Shown here piece after piece: positions 51,941 through 61,257 of a stretch of DNA of 64,000 nucleotides. The position numbers and the translations under genes were made by a program. The notes beneath the pieces were generated by a model. That model saw only the letters and a program-made list of their open reading frames with translations, had not been told where the DNA came from and ran no database searches. This DNA is from Flavobacterium sp. CECT 9288 (lineage in GTDB: Bacteria > Bacteroidota > Bacteroidia > Flavobacteriales > Flavobacteriaceae). Where the stretch lies: NCBI RefSeq assembly GCF_918731615.1, contig NZ_OU957226.1, positions 62,001-126,000 on the forward strand, read 5' to 3'. Position 1 is the first letter of the stretch; the number at the start of each line of letters is the position of its first letter.

Positions 51941-54925
51941 ATGAAGAATCTAGCACTTTGTTTTAATGAAAAAAGTTTGAATAGATTGTTTCCATTTTAC
52001 ATATTGGTTTCACCAAATTTTGAAATTATAAATTTTGGTTCTAGCTTAGGTAAAGTGTGCCATGATTTAAGTAACACTAAATTATTTTCGGATTTATTTA
52101 AAATTACTAGACCATATTTAGAAACTTTTTCGTTCCAGGAAATAGTATCACATTGTAATAATCATCTTGTTTTACAGCATAGTTCATCTGGTCTAAATTT
52201 AAGAGGACAGTTTGAATTAATGGGAGATAATGTTTTATTTGTAGGTTCCCCTTGGTTTACATCAATGGTTGAATTGATGAATAAAGGCTTGACTTTTGAA
52301 GATTTTGCTCCTAATGATCCTTCTATTGATTTACTTCATGTGCTTAATAATGCCGATAACACTTCTAAGGAATTAAAGGAATTATTGGCAACCATTAACG
52401 AACAAAAAAACAAGTTAAAACAAGCCAATAAAGAAATTCAAGATATTGCACTTTTTCCTACTCAAAATCCAGATCCTTTAATCCGAATTGACACGCAGGG
52501 AAATCTTTTGAAACGTAATCCAGCAGGAGAAAAATTAACAATATTTGTTCATGACGAAATAGAATATTCAACCGAGGCATTTTTTAAACACATTGCTTCT
52601 AAAATTGATTTTGATACAGATCGATGGATTTTTGAAGCGCAAACTAATAATAGAGATTATTCCTTTGTATGCAAGACACTCAAGGATTTGGGTTATGTAA
52701 ACATTTACGGCCGTGATGTAACTGAACAGAAAAAAAGTCAGGAAGAGATAAATAGATTGTCTCTTGTAGCTAGTACTAATGTTAATGCAGTAATTTTTAC
52801 AGCCCTAGATGGAACTATCAATTGGGCCAATGAAGGATTTGTGAAACTTACAGGTTTCTCCTTGAAGGAAGCAATAGGTCGTACCACTGAGGATTTGTTT
52901 CAAGGAGCACTAGTGGATCAATCCACCTTTGAGGCTATAAAAATCGCTAAAGCAAAAGGGGAGCATTTTAGTCAGGAATTAATACATTATAAAAAAGATA
53001 GTACGTGGTTTTGGGCAAAAGCTGAAGGGCAACCTTTATTTGACAGTGAGGGAAATGTAAAGGAATATTTTGCGTTAATAGAGGATATTACAGCAAAAAA
53101 GGAAGATGAAGAAGAGCTAAAAAGATTGTCACTCGTGGCAAGTTTAAATAATAATGGTATTGTGTTTACCAAGCCTAATGGTAAAATATTTTGGTGTAAT
53201 GATGCTTATACCACCTATACGGGTTATTCTAAAGATGAAATTATAGGGAAAACTCCAGTACAAATAGGTCGAACCTCGGATATTGATGATGAGCAGTTGG
53301 ATATTATGGTTAGTTCTTTTTATAATGGATTTCCATTTGATGTTGAACTGAAGCACGGAAGAAAAGATGGTAGTTCTTTTTGGGTCAAGGCCAAAGGGCA
53401 GCCCATACTTGATGCAAATGGTGAGGTTACCCAATTTTTTGCCATGATTGAGGATATTTCTCTTAAAAAAAGGTACGATGAAAGTTTACAAATAGAAAAA
53501 GAAAAGTACAGAGGAATAATTGCAAATATGAATCTAGGATTGCTTGAAGTTGATCTAGATAATAACATTACCATGGCCAATCACGGTTTTACAACTATGA
53601 GTGGCTATACACAGCAAGAGCTCATAGGGAATAATGCTATAGAAATCTTTGTTAATGAAAGTGGTAAGAATGTATTGAAGACAAAAGATAAATTAAGATC
53701 TGATGGATTAACAGATTCCTATGAGTTGCAAGTCTATGATAAAAATAAAAAAGAAAGAATATGGCTTATTAGTGGTGCTCCAAATTATGATTTACAAGGT
53801 AATTTAATAGGATCCATAGGCATTCATCTTGATATTACTGATCAAAAAAATCAAGAGCAGCAATTGTATTTGTTATCGTTGATTGCTGAGAAAAATTTAA
53901 ATTCGGTTATAATTGCAGATCGAATGGGTCGAATTGAATGGGCCAATGCTAGTTTTTTAAGAATGTCAGGGTATTCTAAGGACGAAATTATAGGTCAAAG
54001 GCCAGGAGCTTTGTTACAAGGTCCAGAATCCAATCCTGAAGTGATTCTTTATTTGAGAAATCAAATTAAAAAGGGTCTCCCTTTTAATTGTGAGATTATT
54101 AATTATTCAAAAAACAAAGAGAAATATTGGGTACGTATTCAAGGACAGGCACTTTATGATAAAGCCGGGAAATTAATAAAATATTTTGCCATTGAGGAAG
54201 ATGTTACCGCTCAAAAAGAGCTGGAATCCCAAAAAGAGAATTTATTATCAGATTTAGCAAAAACCAATAAAGAGCTTGAGGATTATGCGCAAATAGTATC
54301 ACATGATTTAAAATCTCCTTTACGCAGTATTAATTCATTGATTACCTGGATTAAAGAGGAGAATGTAGATAGCTTTGACGCACCAACTCAAAAATATTTT
54401 TCATTAATTGAGCATAAAGTCGAAAAAATGGATCATCTTATTGAAGGAATTTTGACGTATTCTAAAATTGATAAAGAAGCTGTAAAACCAGAGATTATTG
54501 ATACGCATGAAATTGTTCAAGGTATTATAGATATTATTCATTTGCCAGATCACATTAGCGTATCTATTTTAGGTACATTGCCTAGCATTAATGCAGATAA
54601 ATTTAGGATACAGCAATTGTTTCAAAACCTTATTGGTAATGCTGTAAATTATATTGATAAAAGTCAAGGATTAGTTGAAATTAGCGCTGTTGAAGATGGT
54701 GATAATTATATTTTTTCTATAAAAGATAATGGTGTAGGGATGCCAAAAGCAATCCATTCAAAAATATTTGAAACCTTTAAATCTTTTACAACTAGTAAAC
54801 ATTCAACAGGTTTAGGTCTATCAATAGTTAAAAAAATTATTACTTTTTATCAAGGAGAAATTTGGTTAGAAAGTGAAGAGGGGGTCGGAACCACTTTTTT
54901 TGTGAAATTAAAAAAAGAATCATGA
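51941..54925 (+). CDS. HNOBA-PAS(5) sensor histidine kinase
   Basis: The soluble 994-residue kinase begins with an HNOBA domain (about 10-145) recognisable by FPFYILVSPNFEIINFGSSL, LSDLF-like FSDLFKITRP, and LRGQFEL...VLFVGSPWF...DFAPNDPSIDLL. A coiled linker (145-172) leads to about five PAS domains: one degenerate at 175-265, and PAS/PAC units at about 275-395, 400-515, 520-640 and 645-765. The HisKA domain carries His788 (QIVSHDLKSPL), followed by HATPase (NAVNYI, DNGVGMP, GLGLSIV). HNOBA normally couples to H-NOX nitric oxide sensors, but no H-NOX gene is in the window. It overlaps the FIST gene by ATGA. Confidence 0.88.
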   Translation: MKNLALCFNEKSLNRLFPFYILVSPNFEIINFGSSLGKVCHDLSNTKLFSDLFKITRPYLETFSFQEIVSHCNNHLVLQHSSSGLNLRGQFELMGDNVLFVGSPWFTSMVELMNKGLTFEDFAPNDPSIDLLHVLNNADNTSKELKELLATINEQKNKLKQANKEIQDIALFPTQNPDPLIRIDTQGNLLKRNPAGEKLTIFVHDEIEYSTEAFFKHIASKIDFDTDRWIFEAQTNNRDYSFVCKTLKDLGYVNIYGRDVTEQKKSQEEINRLSLVASTNVNAVIFTALDGTINWANEGFVKLTGFSLKEAIGRTTEDLFQGALVDQSTFEAIKIAKAKGEHFSQELIHYKKDSTWFWAKAEGQPLFDSEGNVKEYFALIEDITAKKEDEEELKRLSLVASLNNNGIVFTKPNGKIFWCNDAYTTYTGYSKDEIIGKTPVQIGRTSDIDDEQLDIMVSSFYNGFPFDVELKHGRKDGSSFWVKAKGQPILDANGEVTQFFAMIEDISLKKRYDESLQIEKEKYRGIIANMNLGLLEVDLDNNITMANHGFTTMSGYTQQELIGNNAIEIFVNESGKNVLKTKDKLRSDGLTDSYELQVYDKNKKERIWLISGAPNYDLQGNLIGSIGIHLDITDQKNQEQQLYLLSLIAEKNLNSVIIADRMGRIEWANASFLRMSGYSKDEIIGQRPGALLQGPESNPEVILYLRNQIKKGLPFNCEIINYSKNKEKYWVRIQGQALYDKAGKLIKYFAIEEDVTAQKELESQKENLLSDLAKTNKELEDYAQIVSHDLKSPLRSINSLITWIKEENVDSFDAPTQKYFSLIEHKVEKMDHLIEGILTYSKIDKEAVKPEIIDTHEIVQGIIDIIHLPDHISVSILGTLPSINADKFRIQQLFQNLIGNAVNYIDKSQGLVEISAVEDGDNYIFSIKDNGVGMPKAIHSKIFETFKSFTTSKHSTGLGLSIVKKIITFYQGEIWLESEEGVGTTFFVKLKKES

Positions 54926-56058
54926 AAATTATTCAAGCAAGTAAATTAGCCCGAGGTGGCTGGAGCTATATACAAGAAAAATCAAAATTACTAAACCCAC
55001 TTGTACTGGTTTTTGGGAATCGTCTATTATTAGCAAATAGTGAGGTTTTACAAGATATTCGTAATGAGTTTCCGTATGAGGATCTAGTTTTTGGATCTAC
55101 TTCAGGTGAAATTTCAGGCTCTAGTGTAAATGACGATTCCATTTCGGTGGTAGCGATCGAGTTTGAAAAATCAAGTTTTATAGTTAAAAGAGATAATATT
55201 TTAGACCATAATAAAGATGCTAAACTTCTTGGTGAGCACTTGTATGAGCAAATGCCGAAGGAAAATCTTAAACATTTATTTGTACTTTCAGAGGGGAGTT
55301 TTGTAAACGGAAGTTCCTTGATTTCTGGCCTTGAGACTAATATGGAGGACTCTGGATTATCTATTACAGGCGGTATGTGTGGTGATGATGCACGTTTTGA
55401 AAAAACACTTGCCTCATACAAGGAAGATCCAAAAGAAGGAGAAGTGGTTCTTATTGGTTTTTATGGATCAACATTCGAGGTTTCGTATGCTAGTTTTGGT
55501 GGTTGGATTCCCTTTGGCCCAGAGCGCGTTATCACAAAGTCAGTAGCAAATGTATTGTATGAAATTGATGGTCAACCAGCTTTAGACTTATATAAAAAAT
55601 ATCTAGGAGATAAATCCAGTGAACTTCCACAAGCCTCTTTATTATATCCTTTAAATGTAACACCAGATGGTAAGAAAGAACCAGTTGTACGTACTATTTT
55701 AAATATTGATAATGATACACAGTCTATGATCCTTGCAGGTGATGTACCTGTAAATTCAAGAGTTCAACTCATGATGGCATCAGTTGATGGGATTGCACAA
55801 GGAGCCAATACTGCTGCAAATTACGGTATGAAAAATAGAACTAAAGCCCCTGAATTAGCTCTTTTGGTAAGCTGTATTGGGAGGAAATTGGTAATGAGTC
55901 AGCGTGTTGAAGAAGAAATAGAGCATGTAAGAGAGGTTATTGGTCAACAAGTTCCTATTGCAGGATTTTATTCTTATGGTGAAATGGCTCCTTTTAATGG
56001 GGAGACTGCTTGTGAATTACACAATCAAACGATGACATTAACCTTAATAAGCGAATAA
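54922..56058 (+). CDS. FIST-domain sensory protein (NosP-type candidate)
   Basis: This 378-residue soluble protein contains FIST_N (about 20-215; DLVFGSTSGEISG) and FIST_C (about 220-360; GQPALDLYKKYLG, CELHNQTM). FIST proteins are ligand sensors, and the NosP subgroup binds heme and nitric oxide and regulates kinases encoded beside it. Overlaps of 4 nt with the HNOBA kinase gene and 1 nt with the second kinase gene show tight coupling. Whether it binds heme is not decided by the sequence alone, as I cannot assign the heme histidine with certainty. Confidence 0.88.
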   Translation: MKIIQASKLARGGWSYIQEKSKLLNPLVLVFGNRLLLANSEVLQDIRNEFPYEDLVFGSTSGEISGSSVNDDSISVVAIEFEKSSFIVKRDNILDHNKDAKLLGEHLYEQMPKENLKHLFVLSEGSFVNGSSLISGLETNMEDSGLSITGGMCGDDARFEKTLASYKEDPKEGEVVLIGFYGSTFEVSYASFGGWIPFGPERVITKSVANVLYEIDGQPALDLYKKYLGDKSSELPQASLLYPLNVTPDGKKEPVVRTILNIDNDTQSMILAGDVPVNSRVQLMMASVDGIAQGANTAANYGMKNRTKAPELALLVSCIGRKLVMSQRVEEEIEHVREVIGQQVPIAGFYSYGEMAPFNGETACELHNQTMTLTLISE

Positions 56059-57095
56059 TGCATTCATTACTAAAACGTCAGATAGATAAAAAACTTGCGG
56101 GAGGTCTTAATGACTTGGATATTTTTTTGGATGCAGTTAATGAATCGTACCAAAATTATGAAAGCCAAATAGAGATGCTGCAAAGGGCTATGAAAATTAG
56201 CTCCGATGAATTATTTGAGGCGAATCAAAAATTGCGGGATGAAGCTAAAAGCCTAAAAGAATTAAATAAAAACTTACAGTCTATTCTTGATTCTATGAGT
56301 GTTGGGCAAGATTTTATGACAAATACAGAGGTTTTTGATTCTTCGGAATATATTAAACAACAATCTATTGAAATTGTAAAAATTAATAAACAAAGAGAAG
56401 AATTGTTGTTTAATCTTGAAAAACAAAATAAAGCATTGAATGAATATGCTCACATGGTTTCACATGATTTAAAGGCACCTTTGCGTAGTATTGATACTTT
56501 GATCAACTGGTTTATTCAGGATAATGAGTCTCTATTGAATGAAGCCAATCTAAAATCTTTGAATAGGATTTTGTTAAATGTAGAGAAAATGGACTCTCTT
56601 ATTAAGGGGATTTTAAACTATTCCTCTATTGAAAATCATACGCATGAAGAACGTATTATTGATGTTAATCATGTTGTGCAAGATTTTTTGAAAACTATTG
56701 AAATTCCAAATAATGCAGACATTAGCATAACTAATGATCTTCCTGTTTTAATGGGAAATGATTTTAGATTGAAACAACTCTTTCAAAATCTAATACAAAA
56801 TGCGCTTAAATACAATGATAAAGAACACATAGAAATTGAGATATCCAGTACCGAAAATGAGCAAGAATATTTATTTCAAATAAAAGACAATGGTATAGGT
56901 ATTCCTCATGCATACCAGCACAAAATATTTGATATTTTTTCTAAATTACAAAATGACGATAACTCCTCAGGCATAGGACTTTCTATCGTTAAAAGAATAA
57001 TAGAATTTTATAAAGGAAGAATTTGGCTTGAAAGCCAAGAAAAAGTAGGGACTACTTTTTTCTTCACAATACCAAAGGATCATGGAAACACCTAA
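56058..57095 (+). CDS. Soluble sensor histidine kinase downstream of FIST
   Basis: This 345-residue kinase has no membrane helix and no clear PAS domain. A coiled-coil N-terminus (about 30-130) leads to HisKA with His136 (HMVSHDLKAPLRSI) and an HATPase with NALKYN, DNGIGIP and GIGLSIV. The start overlaps the FIST stop (TAATG). Its lack of a sensory domain suggests that the FIST protein is its input. The H-box region is closely similar to that of the upstream HNOBA kinase, so the two kinases may share a receiver. Confidence 0.92.
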   Translation: MHSLLKRQIDKKLAGGLNDLDIFLDAVNESYQNYESQIEMLQRAMKISSDELFEANQKLRDEAKSLKELNKNLQSILDSMSVGQDFMTNTEVFDSSEYIKQQSIEIVKINKQREELLFNLEKQNKALNEYAHMVSHDLKAPLRSIDTLINWFIQDNESLLNEANLKSLNRILLNVEKMDSLIKGILNYSSIENHTHEERIIDVNHVVQDFLKTIEIPNNADISITNDLPVLMGNDFRLKQLFQNLIQNALKYNDKEHIEIEISSTENEQEYLFQIKDNGIGIPHAYQHKIFDIFSKLQNDDNSSGIGLSIVKRIIEFYKGRIWLESQEKVGTTFFFTIPKDHGNT

Positions 57096-57399
57096 TTTAA
57101 ACTATGTAAATGAATTGTCTGGTGACAATGAGCAATTTAAGGCAAAAATTTTATCCATCCTAAAAAAAGAGTTGCCAGTAGAGGTTGAAAATTATGAAAA
57201 ATACATGCAAGAATTAGATTTTTTTAATGCTGCACAATCTGTTCATAAACTGAAACATAAAATTTCTATACTAGGTCTCGAAAAAAGTTATTATATTGCT
57301 GTTGATTATGAGCATAATTTAAATAATGACTCCGTAGCCTTAAAAAATGATTTTGAAACAATTTTAAAAGCTATGCAGGAGTTTGTTATAAAACTCTAA
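57082..57399 (+). CDS. HPt phosphotransfer protein
   Basis: This 105-residue helical protein has the HPt motif AAQSVHKLKHKISILGLEKSY, with phosphoacceptor His55 and the following Lys58. The gene overlaps the kinase gene by 14 nt and ends 12 nt before the LytTR regulator gene. It would pass phosphate from the lone receiver (51396) to the LytTR regulator. Confidence 0.88.
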   Translation: METPNLNYVNELSGDNEQFKAKILSILKKELPVEVENYEKYMQELDFFNAAQSVHKLKHKISILGLEKSYYIAVDYEHNLNNDSVALKNDFETILKAMQEFVIKL

Positions 57400-57411
57400 A
57401 TAAATAGCTAT

Positions 57412-58119
57412 ATGAATTGCATTATTGTTGATGATGAAGAAATGGCAAGAGCCATAATAGCTCAATTTGTAACTAAATCAACAGATATTGAATGTATTGG
57501 AGAGTTTTGTAGCGCCATAGACGCAATAAAATTTTTGAATCAAAATCATGTTGATCTTATTTTCTTAGACATTCACATGCCAAATTTCACTGGTTTTGAT
57601 TTTATTCAAACCATAAAAAATCCTCCGCATATTATCTTAGTAACATCTGACAGAGATTTTGCTATTGAAGCCTTTGAATATGAATGTATTGTAGATTATC
57701 TTGTAAAACCTATTACCGAGTCACGTTTTTTAAAAGCCGTTCACAAAGTCTTAGCAATAAAAACTGACGAGCCACAAGTAAATACAACGATACAAGCTGA
57801 AGAAAAGCCTGATCATTTTTATGTAAACATAGATCGAAGATTGATTAAAATAGACAATAACTCAGTGAATGTTATTGAAGCAAAAGGAGATTATATTCAT
57901 ATAAAAACAGATAATAAAAATTACATTGTACACTCTGCAATGAAAAAAATAGAGGATATACTTCCAAAAGATATATTTTTAAAAATTCACCGTTCCTTTA
58001 TAATCAATGTTACAAAAATTATCGATATTGAGGATAATAGTGTTCTCATTGCAAAAGATGTTATCCCAATAAGTAGGTCAAACAAAACAGAACTTTTAAA
58101 ACGAATTAATGTTTTGTAA
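57412..58119 (+). CDS. LytTR-family response regulator
   Basis: This 235-residue protein has a receiver domain with acidic pocket DDEE (7-10), phosphoacceptor Asp53 (FLDIHMP) and KPI switch lysine, then a LytTR DNA-binding domain at about 135-235 (IKIDNNSVNVIEAKGDYIHIKT, KIHRSFIINVTKI). LytTR proteins bind pairs of direct repeats about 21 bp apart. It is the output of the phosphorelay. A matching repeat pair lies at 58630-58659, about 510 bp downstream. Confidence 0.94.
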   Translation: MNCIIVDDEEMARAIIAQFVTKSTDIECIGEFCSAIDAIKFLNQNHVDLIFLDIHMPNFTGFDFIQTIKNPPHIILVTSDRDFAIEAFEYECIVDYLVKPITESRFLKAVHKVLAIKTDEPQVNTTIQAEEKPDHFYVNIDRRLIKIDNNSVNVIEAKGDYIHIKTDNKNYIVHSAMKKIEDILPKDIFLKIHRSFIINVTKIIDIEDNSVLIAKDVIPISRSNKTELLKRINVL

Positions 58120-58166
58120 TATATAATATTTACTACAATTTTTTTAAAAAAGTGTATTTCATCGAT

Positions 58167-58174
58167 TATTTTTG
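58167..58174 (+). promoter_or_regulatory. Candidate -7 box of the 58216 gene
   Basis: TATTTTTG matches TAnnTTTG and lies 41 bp upstream of the ATG at 58216. Confidence 0.4.
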
Positions 58175-58215
58175 CATTTAGTCTATAATGTTGTTACTTT
58201 AGATCTGTATTTAAA

Positions 58216-58572
58216 ATGACAATTATGAAAGTAAATCTACCCAATGCAGTAACTTTAGCTCTTGATTCTTCAAACAATGAGTTATCCGGTTATTTTTTAG
58301 TATCCACAAAATGGACTGTAATGAATGATGTTAATATTACTTTCGTAAGGAAAAATGCGTTAGGTTACTGTTACAATTTAGATTGGGCAGGTCCATTAAC
58401 TAAGCATGAAGTTATAAAGTTAAGTATTAACAACCCCTCTATTTCTATTGTAAGTATTGCCACAATACGACCTTTTTTACAAATACTGGATGATGTGGTA
58501 TACCTTCCTAACACTGCCGAAGCGCGCAAAGCAATTGGTATTGATAATGACGATTTACAATTAGCAAACTAA
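58216..58572 (+). CDS. Hypothetical protein
   Basis: This 118-residue protein has no signal peptide or membrane helix and no family that I recognise. The middle (WTVMNDVNITFVRKNALGYCYNLDWAG) looks like a mixed beta structure. An alternative start is the second Met at residue 4. It sits 96 bp after the LytTR regulator on the same strand with its own candidate -7 box, so it may be a target or accessory of that system. Confidence 0.6.
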   Translation: MTIMKVNLPNAVTLALDSSNNELSGYFLVSTKWTVMNDVNITFVRKNALGYCYNLDWAGPLTKHEVIKLSINNPSISIVSIATIRPFLQILDDVVYLPNTAEARKAIGIDNDDLQLAN

Positions 58573-58629
58573 AATAAAAACTTCTACCAAAAATTATTCT
58601 TACAAAATTTCATTTACCTACAGTCTTAA

Positions 58630-58663
58630 ACCGTTTACCGAAGGTTATCAATCGTTTATCGAA
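58630..58663 (+). promoter_or_regulatory. Candidate LytTR-binding direct repeat
   Basis: ACCGTTTACCGAA and ATCGTTTATCGAA start exactly 21 bp apart (58630 and 58651) and agree at 11 of 13 positions. Each 9-mer matches the published LytTR consensus [TA][AC][CA]GTTN[AG][TG] at eight of nine positions, and the 12-bp spacer also fits. The pair lies about 30 bp upstream of a -7 box, where an activator would sit. Confidence 0.6.
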
Positions 58664-58692
58664 AACATTACTTTCTATCTTTAGTTTGAATG

Positions 58693-58700
58693 TATCTTTG
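58693..58700 (+). promoter_or_regulatory. -7 box of a putative small RNA
   Basis: TATCTTTG is a full match to TAnnTTTG. No ORF follows before the terminator at 58844. The direct repeat at 58630-58663 lies just upstream. Confidence 0.55.
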
Positions 58701-58706
58701 TAGAGC

Positions 58707-58876
58707 AATTAGGAAGCAAACCCTTTTTGATCCCAAATCAAATTTTTTAAATACTGTTTTAATGGATTGTGAAAATAGTCCTTGTTAGTATAAATAGTTT
58801 TTTAAAAGCAAGTTTAATTTTTTAGTTTCATTGTTGAGTTAGTAAAAAAAGACTGCTGCCACGAGCAGTCTTTTTT
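58707..58876 (+). ncRNA. Putative LytTR-controlled small RNA, about 170 nt
   Basis: The interval runs from the expected start site about 7 nt after the -7 box to the end of a strong terminator hairpin. The only internal start codons give trivially short frames; the longest from an ATG is eight codons. The RNA would be AT-rich with one strong 3' hairpin. The evidence is the combination of operator-like repeat, -7 box, lack of coding capacity and terminator. Confidence 0.45.
58844..58876 (+). terminator. Strong terminator after the putative small RNA
   Basis: An A-run plus GACTGCT (58851-58857) pairs with AGCAGTC (58864-58870) and six T residues. Confidence 0.9.
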
Positions 58877-58987
58877 GTTTTTACTCGAAATTAAACTTTG
58901 ATACTCAAGTAAGATTTCGTGATTTCTAGTTGTATTTTAAAGCAAAATCAAATCAATTTTAATATTTATAATGAGGTTAAGCAAAAC

Positions 58988-59019
58988 AAAGAAAGACTGC
59001 CTACAAGCAGTCTTTCTTT
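58988..59019. terminator. Terminator of the TPR-barrel gene
   Basis: AAAGAAAGACTGC (58988-59000) pairs perfectly with 59007-59019. It is downstream of the minus-strand gene at 59044 and shares the GACTGC core with the hairpin at 58844. Confidence 0.8.
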
Positions 59020-59043
59020 GTAAATAAAATGTATCAAGTGGTA

Positions 59044-61104
59044 TTACTTGAGGGTAAACAAAGGTTCACGGGTTAAATTCCATTTTACTCTTAAACCAAA
59101 TTCATTAAAAGTAAACCCTGAGGCCGTGGTAGAGGCAATATTACTTCGGGTTACATAAATATTACTCAACAGCCTATCCGAGAATTTGTAGCCTAGTTTT
59201 CCTTGAATACGATAGGTCCACTGTTTTGTATTGTCTTCAATAAACTGATAACCTGTTGCTAGGTTTGCGTTGTAAAACCAGGATTTAGACTCAATAATTT
59301 TTTCGTCTTTTAAAACTTCTAGAAATAATTCTACCGCATTAAACTTCTTTGGACTAAAATAATCAGTAGGAACACGATCTTTAAAAGCTATATATTGATA
59401 GTTTAATCCACCTTTTAGAACAGGTTTAGAGAGGAAGTTATAGTAAAAAGAGGTAAATAATAAATTACGATTGTTGTTATCTGTTTGCGAAGTGAAAAAA
59501 TATTGGGTAAACCAACCAAAATTAAAGTTGGTACTCAAATTATAATTTAAATAGTAATTGTTGGTTGCAATTTGCTTGATAATAAGATCAGTGTTAAAGT
59601 TTTGCATTTCACGTTTGTAACCCACTTCAAGATCCTGAAGTTTCATAGGCTTCATTTTGAAATATGTATGCAGCAATAGCTGGTTGTAACTAGTGTTTAT
59701 AGAGGTAGCACTGTTTACACCAGCTTCAAAACTATAACTAATTTTAGGGTGGAATTGATAACTTGCACCTAGAAGATAATCATGACTTATAGCATTTATT
59801 AACGTAACAGTATTGTCTGTTTTACGATATTGATAAGTTGCATTTACAGTCCATTTTGTTGATAAAGGTAATGTTATTGCAGTTCTTGACGCAAGCGCTG
59901 TGTTGTTTCCGTTATCAAATGAGTAGCTTAATTTTTCTTCGATAAAAGGAGTAAAATCCTCTTTCATTTTTTTTATAAATTGAAGTGCATCTCCTTGATT
60001 ATTAAAAATAGATAAGGTTGTTAAGGCTGCCTGATACGCCATACTAGTTTCGCCAGAAGCTTTGTAAGCATTGGCAATACCAAGATTTCCATCAAATGAC
60101 TTAGTGTCGTTTTCTAAAATATTTTTATAATAGGTGATGCTTTCTGGGAAATTACTTTTGTAAATATCTAGCGTAGCGGCAAGTGATAAAACCCAATTTT
60201 CATTGGGGTATTTTAGGAGTAACTCTTCAATATATATCTTAGCTTCTTTGTATTTTTTATTCCATATCAGGGCTTGTACATAGCGCTCTTGAGTTTGTTT
60301 TTTTAAATTTTCATCAGTAATACTTTGTGACAATGATAAGGATTCAGTAGCTAGTTTTAAGGCCTCTTTTTCTTTATTGTCAATATGTGTTAGAAGTGAA
60401 AGCCCATTTAATGCCAGTACGGGATAGTCTTTTGATAGTAATTGGTAAACCGCATTCCCTTTGTCAATATCTTTTGTGATGAGGTACATGTTTGCCTTAT
60501 TCATGAGAGTTTCTTTGTCTAATGGAAAATCAACTAATATTTCATCATAAAACGCCTCAGCTTCTGCGTATTTTTTTTCATTCACATATTGGTAACCATA
60601 CCCTAATTTAATATATTTTCTGGAAACCAAAGCTCCTGGATTTGCAGGTGACAACTCTAGGGCTTTGTTTACGTTTGCTAATGCAGTAGGATATTCTTTT
60701 AAGTTTGATAAAGTATTGGCAAAGCCAAGATGCGCTACAAAATTGGTTGGGTTTTTTTGAACAAGCTCGCTGTAGAACACTTTAGCTTCGTCAAATTTTT
60801 TGTTCCAAAGCAAAGATTCGGCATAATTTAATTCTATTTCTAAATCTCCAGGATATTCACTCTTTAATTGAATGAAATTTTCAAGTGCTGCTGGAGCTTG
60901 ATTGTTTAAACCAATTGCTCTTGCATAGCATAGTCGGGCTGTTTTATTTTTTGGATAAAATTTAAGGATATCTTTAAAAAAAAGTTCTGCTTTTGCAAAC
61001 TCTCCTTTTTCTAGATGGCTAAATCCCACATTCATGTCTTGTGCTTGTAGTGTAAAACTAAATATACTTATAAATACAAGCGCAATTTTTTGTAGTAAAT
61101 TCAT
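59044..61104 (-). CDS. TPR protein with C-terminal outer-membrane barrel, likely polysaccharide export
   Basis: The 686-residue protein has a signal peptide (MNLLQKIALVFISIFSFTLQAQ), about ten TPR-like repeats (25-395), and a C-terminal barrel (about 400-686) of amphipathic strands ending EPLFTLK. The layout matches exopolysaccharide export proteins such as PgaA, BcsC and PelB, which use periplasmic TPRs and a barrel. It also resembles YaiO. The divergent flippase and glycosyltransferase genes support a polysaccharide role. The short spacer to the STAS gene contains no marked operator. Confidence 0.8.
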   Translation of the reverse strand: MNLLQKIALVFISIFSFTLQAQDMNVGFSHLEKGEFAKAELFFKDILKFYPKNKTARLCYARAIGLNNQAPAALENFIQLKSEYPGDLEIELNYAESLLWNKKFDEAKVFYSELVQKNPTNFVAHLGFANTLSNLKEYPTALANVNKALELSPANPGALVSRKYIKLGYGYQYVNEKKYAEAEAFYDEILVDFPLDKETLMNKANMYLITKDIDKGNAVYQLLSKDYPVLALNGLSLLTHIDNKEKEALKLATESLSLSQSITDENLKKQTQERYVQALIWNKKYKEAKIYIEELLLKYPNENWVLSLAATLDIYKSNFPESITYYKNILENDTKSFDGNLGIANAYKASGETSMAYQAALTTLSIFNNQGDALQFIKKMKEDFTPFIEEKLSYSFDNGNNTALASRTAITLPLSTKWTVNATYQYRKTDNTVTLINAISHDYLLGASYQFHPKISYSFEAGVNSATSINTSYNQLLLHTYFKMKPMKLQDLEVGYKREMQNFNTDLIIKQIATNNYYLNYNLSTNFNFGWFTQYFFTSQTDNNNRNLLFTSFYYNFLSKPVLKGGLNYQYIAFKDRVPTDYFSPKKFNAVELFLEVLKDEKIIESKSWFYNANLATGYQFIEDNTKQWTYRIQGKLGYKFSDRLLSNIYVTRSNIASTTASGFTFNEFGLRVKWNLTREPLFTLK

Positions 61105-61257
61105 ATTGGTTAGGTGTAAGATTCGTTATTGCAAGTTAAGTATTAAATCGTAATATTTCGTCTACACTTTCAGGTTATTCATCTAAGTATTAATGCTTGT
61201 TTTTAATAATGTGCGATATTTGGTAACGAAACTAATTCCAACTTCAATATTAATAAG

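Larger units (their letters stand above)
58573..59043. other. Intergenic region downstream of the phosphorelay
   Basis: About 470 bp without a convincing ORF. It holds a direct repeat of LytTR-site type (58630-58659), a -7 box (58693-58700), a terminator (58844-58876) and a second, similar hairpin (58988-59019). This is consistent with a small RNA gene, annotated separately. Confidence 0.6.

Noticed and set aside
54966..55421. A 151-codon minus-strand frame inside the FIST gene
   Set aside because: The plus frame is a conserved FIST domain with coupled neighbours, and the minus frame has no recognisable features.
51941..58119. Phage, plasmid or integrative element carrying the phosphorelay
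   Set aside because: No integrase, relaxase, att-like repeats or marked composition shift surrounds these genes; they look like ordinary chromosome.
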